From the NCBI GenBank assembly GCA_032622095.1, contig CP136063.1:214041982-214105981 (forward strand): a stretch of DNA of 64,000 nucleotides. The letters run 5' to 3'. Positions 1 through 10,840 of this stretch are shown one piece after another. The DNA comes from Siphonodentalium dalli. Lineage: Eukaryota > Mollusca > Scaphopoda > Gadilida > Siphonodentaliidae. Positions within the stretch are counted from its first letter, which is position 1. Every line of letters begins with the position of its first letter. The notes below the pieces were generated by a model that saw nothing but the letters and a program-made list of their open reading frames with translations, was not told the DNA's origin and searched no databases. A program made the translations under genes and the position numbers.

Positions 1-204
1 ATATGACTCGGCATTTTAGCTACGATGTAATGAAAAGGGAGAACAGTTCGTCTTTGAAAGTCCTGGGTGTCGGAATTAAATTTGTTTTGAATAACGAATG
101 AATAGGGTGACACCAGGGTCATTATTATAAATACAAATTAAACATTCGCGTGTACATGGACTTCAGGTGAGGGCACGCACATGTCACAATGACATCAAGA
201 CTGA

Positions 205-660
205 AATCGGAACATACTCATGGGCCCGCGGACAGTGTAATATGATGGCTTATGGTAGTAAGATACAACAAAAGCATAGATTATGAAAACTGACTTGCTG
301 TGTCATCAACATGCGTGTTTATTAACCATTTGAATGCCGATATTGACTAAAAGAACCCGGGAGAGTCTGGGCACATCAGATTATATATTGATGCTTAATT
401 GTAGCGAAGCACCTACTAAAGGTATACTGTGAAGATTGACTCGCCATCTCGTCCACGGCCGGCTTCATTAACTCCGTAAATGACGATATGCACCAGAAGA
501 ACACAATAGAGCCCAGACAAGCCCGGGCAGCCCCATGGACCCATGCACAACATAATACGATGATTTATGGTAGTGGGATACATAATAAGTATAGGTTGCG
601 AAAGTTTATTTGTTGTGTCATCCACCGCCGGTTTTATTAACCCTTTAAATTCCAATATTG
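205..660 (-). repeat. CCCGGG-rich dispersed repeat, two units
   Basis: Two diverged units lie head to tail in reverse orientation. Each has the sequence reading (on the minus strand) GTTAATAAA, then GATGACACAGCAAGT, then TACTACCATA and a GC-rich block with CCCGGGC motifs. The same blocks recur on the plus strand at 1470-1666, 2166-2333 and 2942-3575. No coding pattern was seen. The class is unknown; it may be a satellite-like repeat that has been scattered. Confidence 0.7.
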
Positions 661-1469
661 GCTAAATAGTGAATATATTTGTAACAAAATTGTTCACTTT
701 ATGACTAAAGTATGAAATTTTGCACATATGTACATATTCACAAACTAATTGATATTAGGTATGGAACCTCACTGAAATTTCACTTCAACCCCTCTTTTAA
801 GGGATTTCCCGAATTTAAAGAGCGTTTCATAATTATATAATTTACTAATTGTCGCAATTACTCTTACCATGGAATATGCAATTAAAAATTAGGCATATAC
901 AGTAAGTATGACTCTGCGAGATATAATGATACATTTTAGATCAAAATTGGACCCCCGACCAAGATGGCCCTCAAAATGGCAGCCGTAAGTGGACAAATTG
1001 ACATTTTTTCACTAATATATTCTATATCAGTTTCAGCTGTTTGGAACTGGTTGAGAATTTGACTTTAATTTTGTGATATTCATGTTAACTGATCATTGTA
1101 GCAATGCAATATGTCATTCATGGGGTTCCATTCCCTTCAAATCCTTAAAAAAAATCGATTTTTACATAATTCAGTATAAAATTTCACCAAAAATCATAAA
1201 TTTTATCCTAGTCACATTTCAATAAGAAATGAGCAGAACTGCACAGTGTAAGTGATACATTAACCCAATGGAATCAACGTTTTGTCACTTTGGCTAAAAA
1301 TGGGGCTGTCAAAATGGCGGCCAAAATATAATACAATCGCTTGTAAAAACAATTGTGGATGATGTATAAAATTGGATATTATTTCGTAAATACATTGAAT
1401 ACTAACATGTATGATGCATCTTGGTTAAGTGCAACGATTAAATTACCAAAATATTGGAATTTTCTCTCA
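661..1469. other. No gene seen
   Basis: AT-rich sequence without a convincing open frame, RNA gene or repeat boundary. Two short stretches resemble each other (AAAATGGCAGCC near 975 and AAAATGGCGGCC near 1311), but this is not enough to call a repeat. Confidence 0.5.
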
Positions 1470-2333
1470 AAATTGTGTTGGATGACACAGCAATTAATTG
1501 TTCACAAGGCTTCATATATTATACTGTCCGCATGGGTCCGCCCGGGTTAACCAGACTCTCTTTTCTGGCCCAAGTCGTCACTTATAAGTTACATATAGTT
1601 TGGTGCGGTCTCTGGGTGTGGCCGGGCTCTCCCTGATTCCTTTAGCCAATTTCGGCATCCAAAGGGTTAAAGGCACGTGAGGCCTTAGTTGTCGAAAATA
1701 TTCATATTTGTCACAATCACCGTAAACAGAAAAACATTAAAATGCTTACAGTTTCGTTCATATATACCATGACCATCGCGTAAACAGCATGTTATCGTAA
1801 AGATTTACTATATTTTACCTAAGTAAGAGCCTGATTATGTTACAGAAGACAGCACAATGCTGCTGGCTAATCGCACACAAATGGCACAAACGCTCTTTAT
1901 TAGTTCCATATCAGGAATTCACCAACAAAGAACGCTCTTTATGTTTACCATCATAATATAAATAAACACCAGAAAAGTTACTTTTTATGCTTTTGTTTAC
2001 ATAACAATGGTCAAATATATGACAATAACATACTGTTTATGCGATATTTCTTATTTGTATACGGACAAAGTATGTCTACATTTTGTTGTTCTTTCTGTTT
2101 GTGGCGGTTTTTGACGGGTGGAAATATTTTCACAGGATACCCACCGCCAAGGCCAACCGTACCTTTAATAAAACCGCCGGTGGATGACATAGCAAGTCAG
2201 TGTTCACAATATATTCTGAGTGTGTATCCTATACTACCATAAGGCAAGTATACGGTATGTGGGTCCGTGGAGCTGTCCGAGCTCTCCCGTACTCTCTTCT
2301 GGCCCATATCGTCATTTAAGAGGTTAATGAACC
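1470..2333 (+). repeat. CCCGGG-rich repeat interrupted by a TTAA element
   Basis: The left part (1470-1666) ends in GGCATCCAAAGGG and the right part resumes at 2166 with TTAATAAAACCGCC. The uninterrupted version is visible at 3425-3450, where GGCATTTAATGGG runs straight into TTAATAAACCCGCC. The repeat has therefore been split by the TTAA-bounded element at 1667-2168. Confidence 0.75.
1667..2168 (+). mobile_element. TTAA-bounded fold-back element, family 1, copy 1
   Basis: A 502-bp element including TTAA at each edge. The ends read TTAAAGGCACG and CGTACCTTTAA. Inside them the two halves are long imperfect inverted repeats sharing AAACAGAAA, ATCGCRTAAACAG and ATGTTAT blocks. It holds a direct pair of CGCTCTTTAT boxes at 1891 and 1933. 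The TTAA target site is supported by an empty-site sequence in the neighbouring repeat. TTAA target duplication is typical of piggyBac-type transposases. No transposase is encoded, so this is a non-autonomous copy. Confidence 0.8.
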
Positions 2334-2941
2334 AGGGGCCTGTACTATAGAATACAATTGCCGTGTTTGAACACGTGTACAAGATTATGTGGGGCACACA
2401 GAAGGTGTCGATTACCATAGACCTCCACTCTTATTATTACAGTGAAAAGGCGACTTCTTGCAACGCCTCGTTTACATGCATGGTGACCAATAAAATAATA
2501 GGTTTACCACATGTGACTTGATTGACCAATGAAAAAAATATTCATCGGAGACACTCAGTGATATGTTATCGCTAGTGCATGGGTAATGCGTGTTCAATTG
2601 TATTAGTGGTAATCGGTATCCTTTAAATAATCGCTCAGTGAGTGCGCCGCAACCGTTCGTGCAGTGTGTTATATGTCATCAATGGTTATCGTCTGTTCCA
2701 ACAATTCAAGTTTTAAGATGTATTTCAATTTCTAGTTGGGTTCTCATGCAAAATCGCTGGAGTATTATATTGAATACCATTCTGATCAAACCCAATCACC
2801 CATCGGTAATGAGCACACGACGGGTATAATCTACTCTATTACAATACAGTGGTATACTGCGCTTCACACCTCCTGTGTACCTCCCATAGCATTGTACACC
2901 TGTTGAAACACGGCAATTGTAATTCCATAGTACAGGCCCCA
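2334..2941. mobile_element. hAT-like fold-back element
   Basis: Terminal inverted repeats of roughly 75 bp: the left end begins CAGGGGCCTGTACTAT (2334) and the right end is the complement, ATAGTACAGGCCCC (to 2940). Homology continues through CAATTGCCGTGTTT and GTGTACAA on both sides. The CAGGG start resembles hAT elements, but an 8-bp target duplication could not be confirmed. It sits inside the CCCGGG-rich repeat. The interior has no coding signal. Confidence 0.6.
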
Positions 2942-3575
2942 GGTCTTGAACGAGACGGTGAGTCAATCTTCGCCGTTTACGTTTAATATGTGTCTGGCTA
3001 CAATTATTTATCAATATATATATATAGTGTTATCGAGTTTCTGGCTCTGACCGGGCTATATATGGTTCTTTTAGCCAACATCGGCATTTAAATGGTTAAT
3101 AAAGCCGGCGGTCGATGGCACAGCAAGTAATCGTTTACAACCTATGCTTTGTATGTATCGTACTACCACGAGCCATCATATTGTAGTGTCCGCGGGCCCA
3201 TTGTGTCACCCGGGCCTGCCCGGATTTATACTGACTGGCTCGCATGTGCTCTTCTGGCCCATATCGTCATTTAAGGGGTTAATTAACATGGCCGTGAACG
3301 AGAAGGCGAGCCAATCTCCAACGTTTACGTTTAATAGGTGTGTGGATACAGTTAGCCACCGATATATAGTGTGATTGTGTCTCTGGGTCTGCCCGGGATC
3401 TCCCGGGTTCTTTTGGTCGGTGTCGGCATTTAATGGGTTAATAAACCCGCCGGCGAATGACACAGCAAGTCAATTTTCACAACCTATGCTTTGTATGTAT
3501 CCTACTACCATAAGACACAATATTATACTGTCCATGAGCTCATGGGGCCGCCCGGGCCTGCCCGGGAGGTAATTA
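2942..3575 (+). repeat. CCCGGG-rich repeat, tandem units of about 348 bp
   Basis: GAGACGGTGAGTCAATCT at 2951 is matched by GAGAAGGCGAGCCAATCT at 3299, giving a period near 348 bp. Each unit carries GTTTACGTTTAATA, a CTGGGTCTGCCCGGG-type block and GGCATTTAA-GGTTAATAAA. The array ends at 3575 in CCCGGGCCTGCCCGGG. Confidence 0.7.
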
Positions 3576-4349
3576 GTCACACCGCTATATTGTACAAGAA
3601 AACTAAGATGCATGCATCAGGTCAGCCATGAACTATTTAGCATAGAATAATTCAGTTCGGTTGCAGTTTCACAACGTTACAACTGACATACGATTACACC
3701 TTGAATGTGGAACTATGTAAGAGTGAATATTAATGTTCTAAATCCCATGTTTCACCTTTAGTGGTAATGGGGTCGTACTTTATTAACACGCAAGTAGTGT
3801 AATTAAGTACGGGTAATTAGAAGTAACAAATCGTTTAGTTTCTATCGTATCGGCTAAAAGGGGTGAGCAGATTGCCCATGATGAATGCTCTCGTTAGCTG
3901 CCAATATAATGTGCATATTTGCCCCGTTACGTGTATACACTGTAGCATTGCGGGCCAGAGTGTGTTGACATGTTAAGTGTTTGGTTCATTAATAACAGAT
4001 CAGCAGGGATTTGTCGTGATAACGTATACGTGGTAATATGCTACCTAAACGGTTAAATTAACGGTTGATCTATTACACCACCGTGTATACTCGGTTTAAA
4101 TAGGTATATTATATAGGGACGTGTGCTCAATTTTGGTGCGGACCGATGATAACAAAAAATCAGAAGTAAATGTCGGCGGGCGGGAGGGCCATTTTTTCAA
4201 TAATTTTTAAAGAAATTGAACAGTTGCAGCAGCGGCAAAAAAGGGTGTACAATTGGCAAATGATGAGGGGCGGGCGTGACGTGTAACTAGGATTGAAATT
4301 AGATATTCAATTTGGAGATTATTGGATGAGGGATGTTATATTAATTATA
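3576..4349. other. No gene seen
   Basis: Ordinary AT-rich sequence with one short G-rich patch near 4173-4192. No open frame, RNA gene or repeat could be supported. Confidence 0.5.
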
Positions 4350-4849
4350 TTAAAGGGACGAGGGGGCTTAGTTGTCGAAAATATTCATATTTGTTCCAAA
4401 CACCGTAAACAGAAAAATATTAAAACGCATACATTTTGGTTCAAATATACGATCACTATCGCGTAAACCTCATGCTCACATAAAGACCTACTAAATTTTA
4501 CCTAAAAAAGAGTCTGATTTTGTTATAGAAGGCACCACAATGCTACTGGCTAATCACACATAAATGGTATAAACGCTCTTTATTATTTCCAAATAAGGAA
4601 TTGAGCAACAAAGAACGCTCTTTATGTTTACCATCATAATATAAAGAAACACCAAGAAAGTAACTTTTTATGCTTTGTTTACATAACAATCGTCAAATTT
4701 ACGACAATAACATACTGTTTATGAGATATTTCTCATTTGTATATTAACAAAGTATGTCTATATTTGAATATTATTTTCGTTTGTAGCGGTTTTTGACAGG
4801 TGGAAATATGTTCACAGGATACCCACCAAGGCCTTCCGTATACCTTTAA
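4350..4849 (+). mobile_element. TTAA-bounded fold-back element, family 1, copy 2
   Basis: 500 bp from TTAA to TTAA. The ends (TTAAAGGGACG and CCGTATACCTTTAA) and interior match the copy at 1667-2168, including GTTGTCGAAAATATTCATA near the left end, the TGTTTACATAACAA block, and CGCTCTTTAT boxes at 4574 and 4616 (42 bp apart). Confidence 0.8.
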
Positions 4850-5089
4850 AGTATACTGCAACTTTGTTTCTTGTCAATAGCAGAATACATAATGCTATTA
4901 AGAAGTGACACAAAACACAGAACATTTTTTTTAATTATAAGTATTGAGCAGTGAGAAATATTTGAGTCGAGGAAACCAGTAACGAAAGGCAGCGAATAAT
5001 TGTTTACGTTCCAATGAATATTAAAATGTACTGAAAACAAACTGCTAATGGGTGCCAGACTTTCATAAACACAAATTATCTATTAATGG

Positions 5090-5365
5090 TGTAACGACAT
5101 ATTTCGTTCTTAATTGTCTAAAAAAAATAGGGGATGGGGATGTTTGGATCTCTAGTTTAACGACATTTTTCGGTCTTTAATAGTTTAATGACATTTTTCG
5201 GTCTTTATAATATCTCAAGATATAGGGGGTATTTGGATCTCTAGTTTAACGACATTTTTCGGTCTTTATAGTTTAACGACATTCTCGGTCTTTAATATTT
5301 CAAGATATAGGGGCCCTTAGTGGGTATTTGGATCTGTAGTTTAACGACATTTTTCGGTCTTTGAT
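5090..5365 (+). repeat. Short tandem repeat, GTTTAACGACATTTTTCGGTC type
   Basis: Five to six copies of a degenerate unit with the core TTTAACGACATTTTTCGG, with spacers of unequal length containing GATATAGGGG and TTTGGATCTCTAG. It reads as a small irregular minisatellite. Confidence 0.7.
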
Positions 5366-5431
5366 AGCAAAATGGAAGAAGTACATCTTTGGAAAGATGT
5401 GGTGGCCCTAAAAAGGAAAGTTGTTTGGTGA

Positions 5432-6381
5432 TCTTGAAATGCAGTCTTCCTTGATTAAAGTGATGTGAAACACTCCGGCAGACAACGGGCAGAGTGATCA
5501 AATAGAAATTAAGAATAATCTTTCTCAAAGTAGTTATTTGTTACGAATATTAATCCAAATGGATGATACACAACGTCATTCTTATATATTAGTTAAATGC
5601 AATGACTCTCGAAGGCGAAATCATTTTTTTTAATTATAGCCGATAGTTGCGCCCCGAATCGAGATGTAAATATTTACAATTTGGAGTAGTTCAGACGATG
5701 AAGTGGGGTGGTAGATTTTTGTGGAAATTTTCAGTGTTGATTTTAGTAGAATGATAACATTCCCAGGTTGGCAAAGTGCCTGAGCACTAACTTATCAATT
5801 TCTCGCACCCGAAAAAGTCCATAACAAGTCCATAATATGTCTTTAAGCATATATATAAATCTCCGAAAACCAAAATTCTAAAGCATTAAACGATTTCTTG
5901 AAATGCAGTTTTTCTGAACAGTCTTCCTTGATTAAAGTGATGTGAAACACTCCGGCAGACACCGGGCAGAGTGATCGAATAGAAATTAAGAATAATCTTT
6001 CTCAAAGTAGTTATTCGTTACGAATATTAATCCAAATGGATGATACACAACATCATTCTTATATATTAGTTAAATGCAATGAATCTAGATGGCAAAATCA
6101 TTTTTGTTTAATTATAGCCGATAGTTGCGCCCCGAATCGAGATGTAAATATTTACAATATGGAGTAGTTCAGACGATGTTCTCTATGAAGTGGTGTGGCA
6201 GATTTTTTTGGAAATTTTCAGTGATGTTAGTAGAATGATAACATTCCCCAGGTTGGCAAAGTGCCTGAGCACTAACTTATCAATTTCTCGCACCCGAAAA
6301 AGTCCATAACAAGTCCATAATATGTCTTGAAGCATATATATAAATCTCCGAAAACCAAAATTCTCAAGCATTAAACGATTT
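5432..6381 (+). repeat. 477-bp tandem duplication
   Basis: CAGTCTTCCTTGATTAAAG at 5442 recurs at 5919, a period of 477 bp. The copies stay alignable from CTTGAAATGCAG to CATTAAACGATTT, with scattered substitutions and small indels (for example GCGAAATC against GCAAAATC). No coding potential was recognised. Confidence 0.8.
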
Positions 6382-6391
6382 GCTATATTTC

Positions 6392-6514
6392 CAGGGCATA
6401 TATTTCATCTGATTTTGCGAGAATTCATATATACTTTTTCACGAGAATCCAGGGTAATTTGCGAGAATATTTATGAGAATCTAGATTTGGATTCTCGCCG
6501 AAATATAAGCCCTG
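6392..6514. mobile_element. Small TIR element, about 123 bp
   Basis: The left end CAGGGCATATATTTC (6392) is matched by the inverted right end GAAATATAAGCCCTG (to 6514), with inner GCGAGAAT/ATTCTCGC complementarity. It is a compact MITE-like hairpin without coding capacity. Confidence 0.6.
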
Positions 6515-8182
6515 ATTTCACTCTGAAGTGTGCCTAAATGGCATAAATTGTACCGTGGTTCCCATGTTCGCCAAAGTGGCATAAATTTATTTCAGGATAA
6601 TACTAATTTTAGGCATTCATTTATATCACTGATATCAGGACAATAAATAGCCATTTCCATTGCATGGAACAAATAGTGTTATTGTTTATCGGTGTTGTTT
6701 TTGGAAGTGGTGGTAGTTAAATTTTATACATTTCGACCCCCAATAAGTATTTCCGAACAAATGAATTATTAACAAGCGTGACATGACATCATTGACAAAG
6801 ATAATTAACACCGATCTACAAGCAACTAAAGTCTTAAAATGAGCTAAAATTTAACATTTTCTTTAAAAAATTTACATTTTTATCTCTCGCGACATAATTG
6901 TCACCAATAAAAACAAATTTGATTCATCGTGGAAGTTAGTCGGTGACTATAAATAATGTCACCATTCAACTGAATGTTGTTGAGCATATTTCAACCAATT
7001 TTGGAAGTTTAAATGAATATTTTCTTCCCTCGCAAAGTAATATTGACAAATTTCACGATTTTAGCCTGCTTCGTTGGGACCAAAATTTGTTGTGCACACT
7101 CAAGAAACGTCTACCGACACTCGCTAGGCCAAATTATACCATGACCATGCTATCAACTAGCTTGAAATTGGCAAAACAATGAATTTTTTTTGGTTGAAAA
7201 AATTTACATGGGCCATAGGCATAGCTAGAGAACGATTATTTTTCGATAAAAACGAAAATAATGCGAAATGAGATTCGGCACTCGACAGAATGGTGCAGAA
7301 TAACATATACGTGTCTTGTTTTATGCGAAAAATTGACCTCATTCGATAAATTAGTCTCGTAATTCAGGAATGTGGAATTCAGTGTTACTATACATGGCCG
7401 ACGGAATTTTGAAATGTAAACACGCATCAAATTTACCTTTTGTGAGAATAACAAAAGCGCAACCTTGATCAAAGTAATACAATACACAACAACACATAGA
7501 ATAAAACCGATATAAACACGGTATACGTGAGAATAAGACGCGTATCCAGACAAGGAATTTGACATTTCTTCGCTTCGACGCTATAAATATATCTGACCCA
7601 GATAACCGATATCGATGCACAGCTATATTTTGCGCACGTCACTTTCCATATTTGGAATGTCCATATATGGGACATGTGTTAACCTCAATACCGATCAAGT
7701 TATCTTAGCATAAACATAAACTATATTGTAATTTATGCAACCACGACCCTGGTAACCCTGATAACTAATACAATATACCGGCCAATTCATTTTAAGATCG
7801 TTATTTCACTTTGCTTTAGGCATAAATACACTCTTGAACGCACATAAACGACCCATTGGCGTTAAATTAAATATACTCGGTATTTATTAATATTAGTTTT
7901 TTATTGCTCAGTTTTGAGTTTGACCCTTGACACCTGTCAATATATTTGGGCTGAATTCATATGATGCGGTATTATTCCTCGAAATAAACAACAAAGCAGT
8001 CGTTACTTCGAAATGTCGTTTGGGCTAACATTTACACAAATCCTTCGCGTGTTCTCCTCAATTGGCACGCCTGTTCTGAGCCGACACACAGGTTATCCCA
8101 GAAACTCCTGTGAAATAAACAGCCAAGGTTTGGCTGAAATAATATGTATTCTGGGAAGCGGAATTAGTTTTAGTTTTGCATA
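6515..8182. other. No gene seen
   Basis: AT-rich stretch. Several overlapping minus-strand open frames at 7236-7675 have low-complexity composition and no recognisable domain, so they are not called as genes. A TAAATGGCATAAATT / AAGTGGCATAAATT pair near 6535 and 6573 is the only small repeat seen. Confidence 0.45.
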
Positions 8183-8235
8183 TGTGACCCGCCATATCAA
8201 ATCCAGTCGTAAGTCGGGACTTTTTTTTACCCTGT

Positions 8236-8306
8236 GCCAATGCATTCTCTTATATATGCGAGTCGACCATAGGTCGCCTCGCATATATATAAGAGAATGC
8301 ATTGGC
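8236..8306. repeat. Hairpin 1 of double-hairpin core
   Basis: Near-perfect palindrome with 27-nt arms. In the fold only an ATA triloop and a single T-C mismatch stay unpaired, apart from an extra AT step in the right arm of this copy. Confidence 0.85.
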
Positions 8307-8520
8307 CTAACAATTTTTTACAATTTTAATAATTTTTTCTTGTATTCTTTTACAATTTTATAATTTCACCCATACATAGCCCCAGACAAACATGAGCAGA
8401 CGACACTCTTCTATATGCTTCTATATATGTGTGGGGGCTCCCTGCAGGGTAATGGATGTTTTTTATGTCCTAAAAATTGTAAGAAATATTTATTTAAAAA
8501 AAATGATAAAAAATTGGTAG

Positions 8521-8589
8521 GCCAATGCATTCTCTTATATATGCGAGGCAACCTATGGTCGACTCGCATATATAAGAGAATGCATTGGC
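8521..8589. repeat. Hairpin 2 of double-hairpin core
   Basis: A 69-bp palindrome, the reverse complement of hairpin 1. Its apex reads ACCTATGGT instead of ACCATAGGT. Confidence 0.85.
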
Positions 8590-8749
8590 ACAGGGTAAAC
8601 AAATCCCGACTTCCGACTGGATTTGATATGGCGGGTCACATATATGTATGAATGGTATGAGCGCCAAAGACGTTACAACCAACTTACGCGCTAAGATTCC
8701 CTTCGAAGCAAGCACATTGGTCTCGAAGTACCATAAAGCCATTGATAGT

Positions 8750-9278
8750 TTAAAGGTACGGGCGGCGTTCGTTGCAGAAATATTCGTATTTGTTCAAATC
8801 GCCATCAACAGAAGGAATATTAAAATATATATAGTTTTGTTCATATGCCAAACAATAATCAGCGCGTAAATAGTATATTGTCGTCTAGACGTACGATGAT
8901 GTACGTAAACAAGAGCCTGCTCGTGTTACATAAGTTGTCTTTCTGTTTACATAACACAGCGCAATTCTATTGGTTAATCACACACAAATGATATAAACGC
9001 TCTTTATTATTTCCATATCAGGAAAACAGTAACAAATAACGCTCTTTATGTTTACCATACCCGGATCTAAACAAAAGCCAGGTAACGTAACGTTTTTTGC
9101 TTTTGTTTACATAACAGAGGACAAATAATTGACAATAACAAACTGTTTATGCCATATTTCTGATTGGCATAAGAACAAAGGCTGTCTATATTTTACTATT
9201 CTTTCTGTTTATGGCGGTTTTTTACGGAGGTGAATATTTTAACAGAATACCCACCGCCAACGCCGCCCGTATCTTTAA
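8750..9278 (+). mobile_element. TTAA-bounded fold-back element, family 1, copy 3
   Basis: 529 bp. It begins TTAAAGGTACGGGCGG and ends CCGCCCGTATCTTTAA. CGCTCTTTAT boxes lie at 8998 and 9040, again 42 bp apart. It is more diverged from copies 1 and 2, with GCCATCAACAGAAGG and GCGCGTAAATAGT blocks, so a separate subfamily is likely. Confidence 0.8.
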
Positions 9279-9304
9279 CCATTTCTATAATTAAGACTTA
9301 AGAA

Positions 9305-9712
9305 TTATTGACGAATAGTTATCCCATAGCAAATGTTCAGATAATACGTTCAACAAAGATCGCTTGTTGAACTTATTATCTGAACATGTCCCTCAAATAA
9401 AGAGGACTCCTGTACATAAATTAGCTGTTGTCTGCTTATTTTTCTGAAAACCCTTGCAGTTGGATAATATACCATTCCAGTATATGCCTTTATAACTGAG
9501 TGTGAGAGCATTCCATTCCAGTATATGACTTTATAACTGAGTGTGAGAGCATTCCATTCCAGTATATGCCTTTATAACTTAGTGGGAGAATCAATTTACT
9601 ATCGAAATGGTAAATAAATATATTAAGCATCTACGAGCATGCATATTCCTCGAATATGGTCATTTGCTGAACTTATTATCTGAACACTTCCTAATGGGAC
9701 TACTCGTCAATG
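9305..9712. mobile_element. GTTCAGATAAT TIR element, copy 1
   Basis: The left end (TTGACGAATAGTTATCCCAT) and right end (ATGGGACTACTCGTCAA) are inverted. Next to the left end is a tight hairpin, ATGTTCAGATAATACGTTCA (9333) against TGAACTTATTATCTGAACAT (to 9387); one arm recurs near 9670. The interior carries three 42-bp tandem units (CATTCCAGTATATG...TTTATAACTGAGTG) at 9474-9595. A second copy lies near 58.2 kb. Confidence 0.6.
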
Positions 9713-10370
9713 GGTGTTTAGTATATAAAGGGTTAATACACATGTTATTCACTAGCATGTTCTTATACCAATCATAAATATCGCGTACATTACATGTTGT
9801 CACGTTTGTTCGCTTTGTTATGTAAACACATAAAAAACGTTACAGAACCGTTTGTTTATAGACAAACACTTGCAACTACCGGATCGTCCAATGAATATGT
9901 TCCTTCGCCGTAGAATGTTCTCCTAGCCTTGTTATGGTAATACATACCAAATAAGGAATTTACTATGAGTAGAGTTGTGAGTTGTAGACGCACCAAATTA
10001 TGGGTTTAGCAATAATGCGCGCGAATCTAAATAAAGAAATGACGCAACATCGTGACTCTGCTTATAAACAATCCACTCCGCTTTTTGCGAGAAACGAAAG
10101 AATACTCGACCTGAATTTTCTAGGACACAAACCGTGTTTTGTGAATAATATCGCATTCTTATCATCATTATGCCATACTATTAGTATACTCTTGAGGAAA
10201 TTATCATAATTTGATAAATGTTATCTCTAAATTAAACTACAACGAAGGCCGCCCGTCCATTTAATCTAATGAAATAATACATAGCTGATATGTCAAACTG
10301 TTACCACCTTAATTATGATGTCCGCGCGTACGTTCAGAGCCAAATTGCCTATTTTAAAACAACTTTGTTG
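9713..10370. other. No gene seen
   Basis: A short open frame at 10000-10209 has no recognisable domain. Nothing else could be supported. Confidence 0.4.
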
Positions 10371-10800
10371 TTAAAGATACTCAATCCGATTCCATGGTCC
10401 CCATGTCATCAGATTCCAACAGCAACATTTTTGAAATGTCGCTTCAGTTATTAGAATCAATTTTGCCCAAAAATAATGCTAACCAAAGTCAACTATAGTA
10501 TAAAATTGCACAAAACGTGTTATTTATAAAAACAATTTCAACGAAATCTGGCCGGATTTTCAAATTCTGACATCCAAATCCACTTGATTTTAGAATTATC
10601 CATCTTCATCCGCAATTTGGTACGATACCGTCGATTTGACGACTTTTTACAAGACTAAAAAAACACACAAAAATAAAAAAATTCAAAAATAGATATCTGA
10701 TCACTGAGCTTTGATGGGTGGGTTCATCGAATCAAATATTTTTCCCCCGAAGCCAAATAAATCGTAATTTGGATGCGTTAATTCGGATTTGCATCTTTAA
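10371..10800. mobile_element. TTAA-bounded element, family 2, copy 1
   Basis: 430 bp from TTAAAGATAC to GCATCTTTAA. It shares ATGGTCCCC, ATCAGATTCCAACA, AATAATGCTAACCA, CTTTGATGG and GCGTTAATTCGGATT blocks, in order, with 46027-46409. It is unlike family 1 apart from the TTAAAG edge. Non-autonomous. Confidence 0.7.
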
Positions 10801-10840
10801 GTTTCTATTCGTGCAATGTTGTCCGGGTAATCATCCTTCT

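Larger units (their letters stand above)
8183..8640 (+). mobile_element. TA-flanked double-hairpin element, copy 1
   Basis: The terminal inverted repeats begin TGTGACCCGCCATATCAA and end with its complement, flanked by TA on both sides. Inside are two hairpins, 8236-8306 and 8521-8589, each with a 27-nt arm starting GCCAATGCATTCTC and a CGACC-ATA-GGTCG apex. The two hairpins are reverse complements of each other. A third inverted repeat (AGCCCC...GGGGGCT, about 8380-8440) lies in the AT-rich middle. The core from CCCTGTGCC to GGCACAGGG is also found in elements with different ends at 21.9, 42.0 and 60.0 kb. No protein is encoded. Confidence 0.8.

Noticed and set aside
7236-7675. Cluster of overlapping minus-strand ORFs
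   Set aside because: All are shifted versions of one AT-rich stretch with no domain, start context or splice pattern.
8013-8651. ORFs of 60-116 codons across the double-hairpin element
   Set aside because: The recurring peptide (QCILLYMR...) is just the hairpin arm read in one frame; the same peptide appears in both orientations at all five copies.
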